Shown: one piece after another, positions 49,998 through 61,622 of the stretch | Position numbering within the stretch: position 1 is the first letter of the stretch | Layout: every line of letters starts with the position of its first letter | NCBI GenBank assembly: GCA_963576785.1 | Contig: OY756150.1 | Span: 1 to 64,000 of the forward strand | Direction: 5' to 3' | DNA length: 64,000 bases | DNA from: Chlorophyllum brunneum | Lineage: Eukaryota; Basidiomycota; Agaricomycetes; Agaricales; Agaricaceae | Made by a program: the position numbers and the translations under genes | The notes under the pieces: model-generated | What the model saw: only the letters and a program-made list of their open reading frames with translations | What the model was told of the DNA's origin: nothing | The model's database searches: none

Positions 49998-50275
49998 TTA
50001 ACTGGTTTCGGCTTCGGCTTTGGCTCTGGAATCTATAATATCTTCTTCGTTCTTTTCGTCAAAATACCTCATTACCTGACGACGAATGGACGACTCCCTG
50101 TTTGTTTCCCACATCTCCACAATGTGCGAGAACTCTTGGCGAACCGCTTCGGGGTCCTGTTCCACCCACGTAAGTTCTTTGTACTCGGAGGACTCTTTGA
50201 GGTGACAAAACCTCATTTTAATCCATGCTTCGACAGCAATAAACTCCCGGCGATGAGAGATGTGCCTTGTCTATC
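49998..50275 (-). pseudogene. FunK1-like kinase C-terminal fragment
   Basis: Minus-strand reading REFIAVEAWIKMRFCHLKES followed by VEQDPEAVRQEFSHIVEMWE and a Lys/Glu-rich tail ending at 49998. It corresponds to the C-terminal helix region of the neighbouring kinase-like gene (compare LFVAVEEWLDTRFRSLRHDY there). No kinase core precedes it, so it is a leftover of a tandem duplicate. Confidence 0.65.
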
Positions 50276-50390
50276 TGTGATTGTGTTTGCAAGGTTTGAG
50301 GAGAGGGTTCGGTGAGCTTGGTGATAGGTTATTCGGTGTTCGTACATATGTGTAGTCTCGACAAATTTATATATATCATTCGTATCGCCC

Positions 50391-50449
50391 GTTAGCTCTT
50401 CCAAATGTTACAGTTCAAATTACTAGCACAGTTACAGAGATCATAAAGA
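50391..50449 (-). repeat. FunK1 3'-flank repeat, copy 2
   Basis: Copy with TAGCTCTTCCAAATGTTACA at the start and the invariant ACAGTTACAGAGATCATAAA run at the end; adjacent to the 3' end of the FunK1-like gene at 50488. Confidence 0.85.
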
Positions 50450-50487
50450 GTCGTGTTGGCGGAGAGATTAGAACCAACAAATTAGAG

Positions 50488-51371
50488 TCATTGAGCAGCC
50501 GCTACATCCCGCATATATTCCTTTAGGCTTTGCTGCTTGAAATGCCGGTGCACCTTGGAACTGACAGACCCCCTCTTCTCCCCTTCCCATGCACTCACAA
50601 TGTACATGAATTCGCACCAAACAATCTCTGGCTTTGGCTCCTTCCACTCAAGCCCGTATTTCTTGTAGTCATGCCGGAGAGAGCGAAATCTCGTGTCAAG
50701 CCATTCTTCTACCGCGACAAAGAGGTTCCAATAGCCCTCAAAGCCCTTCCGGACCTTGAGTTTTTGAAGCCTGGTGGATCTTTTCAGGTTCAGATTTCGG
50801 ATAACCGTCCCATGCCATTCATACCGCTCCGATCGCTGCTTATCCCAGTCGATGCAGATGTACGCCAGTACCCAGTTGAACGACTCAAGATCGAACCGAT
50901 AACGACGAGAATCACGGAGAGGTTTTTCATTCACCTCTGCTATGAGTAGCTCCAAGGCCATGAATGGAATCGTTCCGGAACGATGGGAGCTGTATTCGAT
51001 TTCACTGCGATCTACTGCAAGGTCCCAGTCATTCAAAACACCTTGATATTCACACTCGTCCGACGCTTTGCCATGACCACCAGACGACACTGGGTGGCAC
51101 ATAATATCCCAGACGCTAATGTCCCCATATTTGAATCCCCTCTTCCATAACTCGAAATGACCTACAAGGATGTCAGATTGGCTCAGTCAAAGTCTCAGTG
51201 ATTCCAGGACTCACGTTCTATGCATTGTCTCCAGAGTAGAAAGACCAGCTCAGCGTCCTGTGGGTCTTTTGTTATCATCTCGAAGTCCACAAGAGACCCC
51301 AAAGTGATTAGCCGTAATGACTGCATGTCTTGTCCAGCCTCTACGAATGGCGCTACCTCTGGACTAAGCAT
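50488..51371 (-). pseudogene. FunK1-type protein kinase, C-terminal half
   Basis: Fungal-specific FunK1 kinase-like protein. From ATG 51371: MLSPEVAPFVEAGQDM, DPQDAELVFLLWRQCIE, then after an intron RGFKYGDISVWDIM, the equivalent of the catalytic HGDIS loop but with Tyr instead of His. GVLNDWDLAVD supplies the metal-binding Asp, and HRSGTIPFMALELL and RYRFDLESFNWVLAYICIDW are family-typical. It ends EYMRDVAAAQ at 50488. The N-terminal lobe with the ATP-binding loop is not found upstream, so this is a partial gene. FunK1 kinases are numerous in mushrooms; targets unknown. Confidence 0.75.
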
Positions 51372-51479
51372 TCCAGGCGGGCGGATATGCTTCGAGCTCG
51401 TATTCCTTGGGAGGGTAAGGATGAAGCAAAGATTTCTTCTCTGTGATCTTCTGAGTCCTTGTTGACCTTAGAATCGGGG

Positions 51480-53210
51480 CAAGGCTGTATGTGCGAGCAC
51501 GTCCCCGGGTAATTTGTGGTCGTGCGGAATGCACGACATAGACTGAGGCAGCGAGGTTTTCCCGTGATCCGAGTCAGATTTCCGGGTTTGCTCTCCGGCA
51601 TAGGCCCTAACGTCACAATTTTTGAGCTCAGCTCTCGCCTATGTGCGCTCTCATGCCCATGTACCGCCCTCCCCAATTCATATGTGCCTCACATTCCAGG
51701 AGAAGTACTTCTGGGTATATATCAAGTCCTCACCTGCACGTTATCAAGCCCCCACCGCCAAGGCACTCTTGGTCTTGGGCCTACCAAAATACTCTCCTGT
51801 TCAAGTTGTCGGTTTGCGTTTCCAACCTGGAGTATATTCATTTCGTCAGCAAAAGCACCAGAGGGAGGTGTGGGAATGATTTGAGAGAAGAGCCGCTTAT
51901 ACGGCTACCCGTTAGCAGTGCAAAGGACTTGATGTTGAAGGGGCAACGTTAGGTTCGGAAAAATGTATCCGCCTCGCTACATAGGTGTCACGACTGACGG
52001 TGGTCCAGGGCAACAGTGAACACCAGAGAGCTCCAACGCTCAGCGACGGATCAGCATACAAAACTACGGCCCCAGATGGGCGTCAAGTCAAGCCACCATT
52101 CTGGGGCAGTAAACAAGGTCCAGCCACCTCAAAAATATTCGTTCGACTTGCGCAACATGGCCTTGTTACCATTTCGCGTTCTAGTTCATCTACCCAGTCT
52201 GTCCCCCTCTCTGGTGGGCTATTGAATGACGGTATGCCCAGCCTTCACCTAGATCCTTCGAGCCTTTAATCGATAGCGTACACGAAATGCCCGCATTCTG
52301 TCCTTCCGCAAGAACGAGATGAGGATTATATGATGAGTTGAGAGTTGTAGTACTGATCGCGGTAGTGGTGGAAATGGTGGAGATTGTAGTGGGGGCTAGG
52401 AATAGGATTCGAATGACCAGGGGGTATAAATCGGATGGTGGAAGTTGGAGTTTCTGTACGTCACCCTATTCAATCTCTTGCTGTAGATGAAAGATTGAGA
52501 ATACATTGAAAACCATTTCTCAAAACTGTACTTGCAGTCCTGACGCTGGTCCTCGCGAAAAAGATTCAAGTTCAAATGCCGGAATCAGTCAGATGGAGAG
52601 GAGGTTTGACTCCTTGATTAGATTTACTAATGCACAGGTTGAGCACCCACTTGGTCGCTCTGACCTGTTATGATAACTTACATGGGGAAGGGGGGCTAAG
52701 GTTGACCTGACCGAAGATTTAGCCACCAATTTGGAGGAACTTCGCAGCGATATCAATCGATTGTTGAAGGTTTCCCGTTGGATCTGAGCTACGTGACTAT
52801 CGACAATCAAGGCAGGTGTTTATCAGTTTCATCATGAACACATATTGGTCGGCGTATACTGTTTACCCGCGCACAGCCCAAGAAGCCCCAAATGTTCTGT
52901 TGTCCCCCGCACACCACTATCACCTACCTGCCACCCACCCCTGATAGTAAAGAACTATCTCCCGAGTGTCCGCAGCTTCATATTCGAGGGAGACCAGTTT
53001 GCCACCTGAGATATTCCCAGGAGCTCTACCCGGTGTGGGCCTATTTGCGATGTTGCCATGTATTCAGAGCTGACGCAATGAGTTGGGGGATCCAGGGCGC
53101 AGCAGTGAACCAACTCATTCCCAGTCGATCAAGATGGGTTCGTTCAAGTCTGCTATCGTCGTTTGGAGATTCTGACCACGATTTTCCGCTCAGGTAGATT
53201 CCAAACACCT
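51480..53210. other. 1.7-kb stretch without a recognised gene
   Basis: Overlapping short frames in 51516-52269 occur in all three forward phases, none with a known domain. Nothing else is supported before the NACHT gene. Confidence 0.35.
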
Positions 53211-55280
53211 ATGGGAACTGGTTTTGGCATGCAGGGATTCTTTCCCAATTCTCACGACCTGGTTTTAAACCAACCAGTCATGTACAGCATCAATGAAACC
53301 AGGGAAAAAGGTACGAGTGTGAATGAGTATGATGTTTGGGTCCAATCTCTGATATCATCTAGTCCTGCAATGGCTCGCTAATTACACAATATCCGGAGCC
53401 GAATTCGATTCTGATATACGTGACCCTCCCCCTCGCTGTCATCCTGACACCCGCATCGAGATCTTGGATCGCATTCGCCAGTGGTTCGATGACCCTGATG
53501 TTGCCTATCAATTATTTTGGCTATTTGGTGCTGCCGAGGTCGGGAAATCCGCGATCGCCCAAACTCTCGCAGAGGAGCTTTCAGCATCATTCAGGCTTGG
53601 TGCATCGCTCTTCATATCCCGACAGAACAAGTGCCACGAACCCGCTCACGTCTTCCCGACGCTCGCTTATCAGCTGGCTGTCAGAAATCCCTTGAATTCC
53701 TGAGACAGAGGATGATCGCCGACCCCAAGCTTCTGGAAAAGAGCATGGAGCACCAGTTCAATCTCCTCCTTGTCGAAACTTTTGTTACCTTACATCTGGG
53801 ACTTGAGCAGCGTAGCTGGGTGATCTTGATAGATGGACTCGATGAATGCAAGGGTGAAGATGCGCAAATTAATATCATCAAGTTAATCAGCCACTTCTCA
53901 CGACAGCATCCCACCGCTCCGCTCAGGTGGCTCATTGCAAGCCGGCCTGAAGCTCGTCTAAATCGAACGTTCAAGTCCGTCAAGGTCAAGGGTACCTTCC
54001 TATCACAGGAAGTTCCCGCGAATTCCGACGTAGCTTGTCCAGGATGTCGAGAAGTTCCTGCGTGCCAAATTCGACGACCTCCGAGAGAAATATGATGACC
54101 TTATTCCATGGGATGCTCCGTGGCCTGTGGAACGCGACATGGCTCAGATCGGTGCAATGGCATCTGGGTACTTCATCTTTGCCGCGACGGTCGTCCGTTT
54201 TGTCGATGACTCGAGTACTCGTAACCCTATTTCCCAACTCACAATTATACTTTCTGTTCCTCGCCACATTCAAACGCACCCCCTCTCGACTCTTCATGCA
54301 CTTTACACCCGGATTCTTGACACGGTACCCAAACAGGCCTTGCCGGCGTTGAAGTTGTTGCTTGGGTCTGAAATTGAGGACCCAAGATATGTTATTGACA
54401 ATGATGACAAAAATGATGTGGCCCCGCTCGTTTTTATGGCCACTTTACACGATCTCCGGCAGGACATGGTCTATGCCGCACTCTACAACCTTTATTCACT
54501 CATCAAGGTCCCACCGATTGGGGAATCTGGAATTCAGGGTATCCGGTTTTATCACGCATCATTCGCCGATTATTTCTGCGATCCTTCAAACGCGGGTGAA
54601 TATGCCATCAATTCCGATGAGCTTTTCGATCCAGTATGGCGACGTAGTTTTGCAATCATCCAGCGTACTCCACGTAGGTACTCGCTTCTCCTACAGAGTT
54701 GATGTTATTTCCTGAGCCAACTCCTCGGTCAAGGGATGTCACCGCATCCACAAGTCAAGCTATCCTGGGATATGGGGAAGGAGCTCACTGAACACTTGTC
54801 ACACGACATTTGGCGTCCGGCGCTTACGCAAGCTATCCACTTCCTTCCACCCGTTTGTTCGGGCTGTCATGGTCTGCTTCAACACGGCCATGTGCGCTTG
54901 AGTGACCATGAGCTGCAGGATTTCTTCGAGCAAATTGACTTCAGCGGACTTTCTCTCTATTTTGCTTCCCTCGGAACCAGTACTTTGTACGATTTGGCCA
55001 GGTGGCTCATGCACGACGTGAGGATCTCATCGACAGTTTGTTATCTACTGAACCCTATCCGACATCCCAGGTGCCTTCTATTCTTGTCAAAGCTGGCCTC
55101 GTTGAATCTGTCTCGCTCCAAGATCTAGACTTGAGTCGCGTTGGAGATAGGGCGCCTGCTTTCAAGTTTGACTGGATTTATCATGAAGTAATGAAGAAGG
55201 GACTCGGAAGCCGAATAAACTTGTGGGGAGCGCAGGGGTTCAGCAATGCCCCAGCCAAGGTGAGCCTTCTTGATGCATGA
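53211..55280 (+). pseudogene. NACHT-domain NTPase, frameshifted
   Basis: Fungal NLR-like STAND NTPase. From MGTGFGMQGFFPNSHDL the N-terminal FFPNSHDLVLNQPVMY segment typical of basidiomycete NACHT proteins joins after an intron to LANYTISGAEFDSDIRDPPP and HPDTRIEILDRIRQW. The Walker A is LFGAAEVGKSAIAQTLAEEL, with GAAEVGKS where most have GPAGVGKS; Walker B is SWVILIDGLDEC, and LRWLIASRPEARL is the sensor-1-like block. The frame shifts at about 53695, after LAYQLAVR, into the frame of RMIADPKLLEKSMEHQF with no possible intron, so the gene is broken there. A 50-nt intron (GT 53991 to AG about 54040) then leads to DVEKFLRAKFDDLREKY. The C-terminal region holds no clear repeat domain. Confidence 0.78.
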
Positions 55281-56267
55281 GTTCCTTCGTGTAGGTGTCG
55301 AGTTCATAACATTTACAGGCACCTTATCACCCATGGCGTGGAAATACTCGTCCTCCAGAACAACTGATATCCGAACTGAAAGAGCTTTGCGAGGACTCGA
55401 GAGTCTGTACTCTAGTGGTTGGATCCAACCCGGATAAAAGATGCCTGTTTGTATGTACTGAGCCCACAGAGTCTCAGTCCGGAGTGTTTTATTATGTACC
55501 GTATTATGGATAGATGGTACTAGGTATCCTGTTCCACCTCGTACTGACAGTCCTCTCATCTTGTTCCTATCCTTGTAACGACATGCCTCTTCCGGATGTA
55601 GAATACAATGACAACCAGAGCAGGTTTGCCAAACAGGCGAAATCCGCGCCCTGTCTGATATTAAATGCATTCTACCTCGAGCAAGTTCAAATCGAACAGG
55701 ATTGACACCTAAAAAACTCTGTTGAGATATCTATCCCTCTTCGAAACTTGTTTGCTGGGACCGGCGCAAGTTTTGGTGCAGGTTGGAACTCGATTCTTCA
55801 GCGCGAGGGCATTCTCTCTGGCGCGGAGGAAGTGTTCTTGTTGGTGACCTGCTTACCAGAAGGCGACACAGACAAGCGTTCGCTCGTTGTATCATCAGAA
55901 TCTATCCAGGTCTGTTCATCTAGGATGGGGCTACTCTCGTTCTTGGCTGGTGCAATTAGCAAGAGATAAGGTTTGTATCAGAACAGAACTGCACATAGCC
56001 TCATCCTTTGAGTCAATGAACTTGATTTCAATAGAGGTTGGTGCTCCGGCATTGAATATACTCGGAATGTCAAGACCTGCCACAAAGCTTGCATGCATTC
56101 CGAACTCGGAGGTTTTGGTAGATGACAAGCAATGTACCCAAGTGTATCAGTCCAAGTGGTATTCGGTGAGTCCAAAGTCATTATTGGGTTCGTGCTCGAG
56201 TAGGAAACCAACTGAACTCTGGCCATTTTCTCCGCTTTTGTATTATTCATCACAGTTTTGTTTGTTA
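55281..56267. other. Unassigned stretch between NACHT and FunK1 remnants
   Basis: A plus-strand frame (55748-55969) reading LFAGTGASFGAGWNSILQRE and a later one (MNLISIEVGAPALNILGM) look protein-like but have no recognised family. They may be the tail of the broken NACHT gene or a separate remnant. Confidence 0.35.
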
Positions 56268-56323
56268 GCTCTTCCAGAGCTTGACTACTAGTACGGTTAC
56301 AGAGATCATAAAGAGCCATGTTG
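56268..56323 (-). repeat. FunK1 3'-flank repeat, copy 3
   Basis: Third copy (AGCTCTTCCAGAGCTTGACT to GGTTACAGAGATCATAAAG), beside the 3' end of the FunK1 remnant at 56400-57104. Confidence 0.85.
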
Positions 56324-56399
56324 ATGGAAGCCAAATGATTTACTCGGCTTTGGCTCTGGAATCCCTGATAGAAATGACCTAGGAGGATGCCAGGACAAT

Positions 56400-57104
56400 T
56401 CGACCTCAGGTATGAAGGTGTCCGAAACTCACATTCTATGCATTCCCTCCAGATCCCAAAGACCAACTCAGCATTCTTCTTATATTTTACCAACTCCTGC
56501 AACTCCACAAGAGGTTCGAAGGCGATTATATGCAAAGGCCGCATTTTGAGGTCTTTGTCCACCAATTTGAAAATGGAGTTGTTCACCGTTGGTGAGATGT
56601 TCAAGGAGCCGTAAACTTCCGGGAGACAGCGAATCCAACGATTGTCAGTCAACTTCTCCGGGCATGGTTGATGATCTCTTGCTCTGGCCTACGACGAACC
56701 ATTTAATAAGAGGCTTTTATGACAGTCCACTTTTTGTCCTTCTCGTTCCCAGAAGGTTCATAAATGCCATCATGAATGCTGGTGCCACGCCCCAAAACTA
56801 CCAGCGCTGACCTCTGTTTGCGTTTTGTGGCATAAAACACTATCTTTCCCCCTTCATCCAACGTCACTACGACAGGGTTTTTGAACACATCGCTACCTTT
56901 GTCGCGTTTTCCCCCATCCTCCGCCATTAACTCTTCGGGGCATGTCTGGTATTCAACAGTCGTCCATAAATCGACTGTCGGATCAATGTCGGGTATGATC
57001 CCCCAATCTGCTTTGTCGAAGCAGTCCAGATGGCCAGAAAAGCAATTGTCCTGATCATCCACACATTGCGGGCCTAGTATCCATGTCTCTCTTGGATGAG
57101 ACAC
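56400..57104 (-). pseudogene. FunK1-type kinase, broken N-terminal half
   Basis: Reading from 57104 toward 56400: FDKADWGIIPDIDPTVDLW, VFKNPVVVTLDEGGKIVFYA, then SALVVLGRGTSIHDGIYEP (nucleotide-binding-loop region) and WTVIKASY. After an intron or gap comes DNRWIRCLPEVYGS in a different frame from EQEIINHAR, which indicates a one-base shift near 56660. KNAELVFGIWRECIE then corresponds to DAELVFLLWRQCIE in the gene at 50488-51371. The catalytic half is missing. It stops about 120 bases before the inverted block begins at 57226. Confidence 0.72.
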
Positions 57105-57225
57105 ACAAAGTGATGTGCTTCTCAGATTTTGCCTTGGTGCTGGAGAATTGTTCAGATCGGGCTATTGAAATTTTGTGTGACAGACTGGAAAAGACTGTGT
57201 TTGTGGGTGATTCCTGTTTCACCTC

Positions 57226-59169
57226 AACACAGAATCTAACATTACTCAACATCAGCCGGCAACCGACCCATTTGAGAAGGAATGTACAGTGGTTCTGGGG
57301 GGGAACATGGTTCCTCGTTGGACGACCGTGCCTGCATGGGTGCTCGACTTCTTCGTGATATTCAAAACCCCTCCTAGGAGTGCTTGAAGAACGTATGTGG
57401 TCGTTTCGTGATCGTGTCACTAAATGTTTGTTATTTCTAATTGCCTGAACCCTTGTTAAAATTAGGTTTGGGATGACGATTCTACTCCTGTCAACCTGTC
57501 GCTCCCGTGACTTACTCGTGTGCAACAACCACCAACGCTCTCACACCACAGAGAGCGTTCACCGTAAATCAGCGTGGGCCCATTGTTGCTGTTGCCTCTT
57601 GACCTGGGAGATCACAAAATCAATAACGGGAGCTGTCAGTGGGAACCCTGGTGCCTGGCCATCACCTTCAGGCCAAATACCCACATGACGCGACTTGGGT
57701 TGACTGCTCACTTTGCTCCCTACTCAATGAGTAAATTAAAGAATAAGAAGTCGTCGGGCGGTGGATCACAGAGCTACATGCCGCCTTTCCTTCGAGGGCG
57801 AGGCGGACGTGGGTGCAGTGGAAGGGGAGGAGGACAACATCACCAGGGATCAAAATTACTAGGATCGTCGTTTCTGCAGGAAGATCTGGATTTTACTGTC
57901 AGGATGTATGTTGATTGTAGGTATATGTGCTGGAAAATGGGACAAGTGCTGAGTGCTGAGTTGTAGCGTCAAATCCGCAACAGCATCGTCAAGTACAAGG
58001 GAGCATACGACGCTGAGGGGGTGGAAGAGGACGCGGTAGGGGTTTTAATCATGTTTATTGCGGATATAGCCACAATTTTAATGGAAATGTGCGGGGAAGA
58101 AGAAGCTATGGCGGCAGTGATTTGCGTGGCAATGAGGCACCGCGCGGAAGGGGACGAGGTTGAGGACGTTGAATATTCACCGAGACGGGGACGAGGTCTG
58201 GACGCATCGGTAGCATCGAGGCCGACCAAATTCGGTCCAAATTCGACGCTCTCTGAGCGCCTCTTGGCTTCAAGACCCCTCCTCCGGCCGATCAAGTTTC
58301 TCCGAGCACAACACACTTGTTTTCTGTTCCAGCAGAAAGGGGAAATTTTGCAACCTGTCGCGGAGGAAGCTGGTGCGTCTCCCATTCATTTATAGTTGGT
58401 TCTAGTCGTGTTGAGTTATCGACCCCTTTCGTAAACCGGACTCCTCCTCATCCTCTGAAGGTGAAGAGGAGGAGATTGATTTTAACGATATGGGTAAATT
58501 GCTTGTGTCACTGACACAGCATAGCTACGATCTAACGCAAAGTGAAGGCCAGCAACCATATGGCCGAACCTCAAGTCACTTCACAACCGAAGGCTTCGTT
58601 GCAGTCTGGGAAGGCGAAAGGCCCTTTGTTCGTCATAGACGCCACCCAAGTCTTCACTTGAACTTCGATGACCAGAGACACCGCCGAAAAAATCGTTTAT
58701 GTTGCTCCACACCCGAAACAGCACAGCAGCTTGCGATCAACGACAACCAAGAAGGGAGACCACGGCCTCACTGGGCCTTCAACTGACAAGGTGGATACCT
58801 CTGCCTTCGTTCCGTACGTCTCGCCTGCAGCTCTTTCGTTAGCTTCGACGTCGATTCGGGTTCCTTCTCCTCCACTCGTTCCCGAGTCTAGAGGAACCTT
58901 TGATAACCGCACCCACTACTACGATACCGTCCCCTCCGTTGTCGCTCTCGAATTCGGCCCTCGTTGCAATCATCTGTATGCTCAGGCATATGCATGGGGA
59001 TGAAGAAACCCGATACATCCTTGATGGAAGCGGATTCTTTGACATCCATGGTGTGTACAGAGGCGCACTATCAAAGTAAATATCATCCTAATTATTTGTT
59101 GATAGAAACGCCTTCAGACGCTTGGATTCGTCTCTATGTCAAACCTGGAGACCTCCTTGTCATTCCCGC
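57226..59169 (+). repeat. Right arm of the 1.95-kb inverted duplication (pairs with 3431-5376)
   Basis: Reverse-complement partner of the left arm with only scattered substitutions (for example SVVCTEAH against SMVCTEAH). The homology starts inside sequence next to the FunK1 remnant and ends at 59169 only because the left arm is cut there by the LTR-like fragment; this arm continues with the rest of the acireductone dioxygenase 3' end. Confidence 0.93.
57727..58985 (+). pseudogene. RG-rich hypothetical gene, right copy
   Basis: Starts MSKLKNKKSSGGGSQSYMPP followed by FLRGRGGRGCSGRGGG, then LQEDLDFTVRMYVDCRYMCW. A second RGG-type run (FNHVYCGYSHNFNGNVRGRR equivalent) lies in another frame, then a DSSSSSEGEEEEIDFNDMGK region and RDTAEKIVYVAPHPK. 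Frames change between parts and stops intervene, so it looks decayed, although some breaks could be introns. RGG stretches suggest an RNA-binding ancestor. Family unrecognised; copies occur at 3615-4874 and near 62540-63340. Confidence 0.6.
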
Positions 59170-59388
59170 ATGTATCTACCATCGCTTTACCCTCGATGAG
59201 AAGAACTATATCAAGGCATTACAGCTGTTCCAAGTAGGAACCTGTTGATTGTACTACCTATTTGTTGATGGATCGGATTTACGTTTGGCTAGGCTGAACC
59301 TAAATGGGTTCCACATAACCTCGGGGAGGCGACAGATGCTAACCCCAACCGCGTTGGCTACCTCAAGACTATTGGTGTTGGAGTGTGA
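58986..59388 (+). pseudogene. Acireductone dioxygenase, 3' exons only
   Basis: Three exons with good borders: 58986-59050 ([19 protein letters not shown]), 59106-59233 ([18 protein letters not shown], then [20 protein letters not shown]) and 59293-59388 (AEPKWVPHNLGEATDANPNR, then VGYLKTIGVGV and stop). All four metal ligands (H-x-H-x3-E and the later His) and the normal C terminus are present. The 5' half of the enzyme is absent: a 3' splice site (CTCAG, 58981-58985) opens the first exon, but upstream lies the RG-rich sequence. It is therefore a gene fragment carried within the duplicated block. The family acts in methionine salvage. Confidence 0.85.
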
Positions 59389-59857
59389 GTTTCCGGCTAC
59401 GCGCCTTAAAATCCTGTATGAATTACTTGGAACTCTGTTCATGTGAAGATGAAAAATACAGCACCTGCCTGTGTGATTCGGCACTTGACTTCCTACTCAG
59501 TGTTCAAAGCATAATGAACTGCACCAGCGAGGAGTCATGTGGGGTTTCTGATGAAGTGAGGTTTCTGTTACGACAACACTCTTCGCACCTGTGTCAAGGT
59601 TTTCCATCCGTACACAAATATCACACTTCCCTCTTTTTCACCAGCTCGAGTCTGTCATTCCAACCCTCCCTCTTCCCCGGCCAACCTGTCTCACCACAGC
59701 ATGACTTTTATTACTGTAATGTACAGGGCCACAAAGGGCGAACTTATGCGTGTTTCCAGACTTGCCTTGGAATATGACACACTTCGGAATTTTCCGAGTG
59801 AGAGCTCACGTGTTACATCAACCGCTACTAGTACTATGGTCTCTCGCCACTTCTATC
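59389..59857. other. Intergenic before the HNH gene
   Basis: About 470 bases with no supported gene. Confidence 0.4.
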
Positions 59858-61622
59858 ATGTCTGGCGTCGGTGCCACTCCTGACGACGCCCAGGTTGCCT
59901 TTATATCACAGGAATCCCAGAAAACCGGGAAGGCCTTGTATTGCGCCAAGTGTCACTGCGAATCCTGCGACGATGTAGCTAAACAACTCAAGATCCCCTT
60001 CTACCCGCGCTATGCTTGCCCGAGCTGCGAGGGCGAGAAGGATACCTCAGGAGACTACAGGCCAACGACTCCAATCAGGGCGAACTCTAAGTCCAAGAAG
60101 GAAGCCCTACCAACACCCAATAGCAGGATCACGACTTCCTCTGTCTCCCCAGGCCAGAAGGAAAAGGCTGATGTCAAAGCTCTGGAGGCGCACCAAGGAA
60201 ATTTACCGTCTGAGACGAAGCGGTTCTGTGCCATCACTCTGATGAACGAGCAATCAGACGGGCTTCAATTGTGTCATGTCCTTCGTAGAAGGACTCCTCT
60301 TGAAATAGTGCGTGTTTGACCTTGTTCGCCTCCGGAAGGTCTTTCTGAATTTCCTTAAGATTCGTAGACTGGAATATGCATGGGGCATTCCCAGTTTCCA
60401 TGTGGATACCTCCTATAATCTCTTTCGATGTTCGTATATCCTCATTACGTCTCTATATATGAATGCCCTCTAATGCAATGTTATAGTGACTGCGACCTTG
60501 CATCTTGCGTTTGACTCTGGTCATTGGGCCCTTGTCCCCAGCTCTGAGCGGCTGATGAGAAATTTGGACAAGGTCAAATTTTCTCCAAAGAAGTCGATAG
60601 AGGTAAGCCCATTACAGCCTGGAAGCTCTGCAAACCATTGTTCATTCGTCTTTGGGTGCAATTCATAGGCGCGTTTCAGGAAGGAAAAGCGCTTTAACTA
60701 TACCTTTGTCCCCTTTCCAGCGTTTAAGACGACTATTTTCCGGCTGGTGGGCAGCTCAGACGTACATGAAAACCGACGCTTCAAGCGCTACACCTATCCC
60801 TCATATACCCGTTTCCCAGAGCTCTACCTGCACATCCACCCGCATTTCGTTATCTGTAATTTTGCTCAGAAGGTTAAGGAGCTTAGGAGAATGACTGGTA
60901 ATGAGTATCAAGGGTGGTTCAAAGAATGGAATGCTTACATCACCTCGTGTGAGGAACTCTATGATAAATGGATCTCTACGCCTGCTCTCCCACCCTCTCC
61001 AGTGGCGTCGACGAGTAACGATGGGGCTGGTCGTGATGGATCTGACAGCCGACGAAATCCTCGCGGTCAAACGTCCAATGATGGCCGTAGACAGGACGGC
61101 GGTGCCGATAAAGGCGGCGGCTGGGAAGGATCGAGTAGTGAAGGATCCGGCGATGACAGTGGCGATGATAGTGGTTCGGACACATCTATGGAAGATAGCG
61201 ATATTGATCCTACCTCTGGTAACATCGACAAACTAGTTCACCCAATCGATTCCATCTCCCAAGCCACAACCAACACCCAACACAACGACAAAAATACAAA
61301 CACCAGTAACAACGCTCTTGGTGTGAGCGAAGTTTTCGACGAAGTTGGACCGGGCTTGGGAGAGAGGATTAATGCTTGGTTGGATGGTGTCGAGGTAACG
61401 GACATGGTGGACTTGGATTTGGAGGAACAAGCTTCGCCTTTACTTCCTTCCGGAGCCGACCAGAAAGATGTTGATATCGACGCCTCCCAACCGGTTACTG
61501 GTGCCCTTCGTGATAACATCTCCGATGGATCCGGGACCATGGTCCACATGGGCGAACAGGTCACTTTCGATAAGGGAGTGCCGATGGAAGGAGTGGTTTC
61601 GACTATACCATTCGTTTCGTGA
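59858..61622 (+). CDS. HNH_2-type nuclease-domain protein with an acidic C-terminal tail
   Basis: From MSGVGATPDDAQVAFISQES the N-terminal exon has a Cys-rich stretch (YCAKCHCESCDD and YACPSCEGEKD), which may bind zinc, then a basic/Ser linker. The nuclease-like core is split by introns: RFCAITLMNEQSDGLQLCHV, LEYAWGIPSFHVDTSYNLF, LHLAFDSGHWALVPS, matching the basidiomycete HNH_2 layout in which a His (LCHV), an Asn (SYNLF) and a His (LHLAFD) form the site. The last exon has RYTYPSYTRFPELYLHIHPH and then a Gly/Ser/Asp-rich tail ending STIPFVS. The intron border near 60430 is unclear, so the frame there is not proven. Role unknown; it lies between two repeat blocks. Confidence 0.72.
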
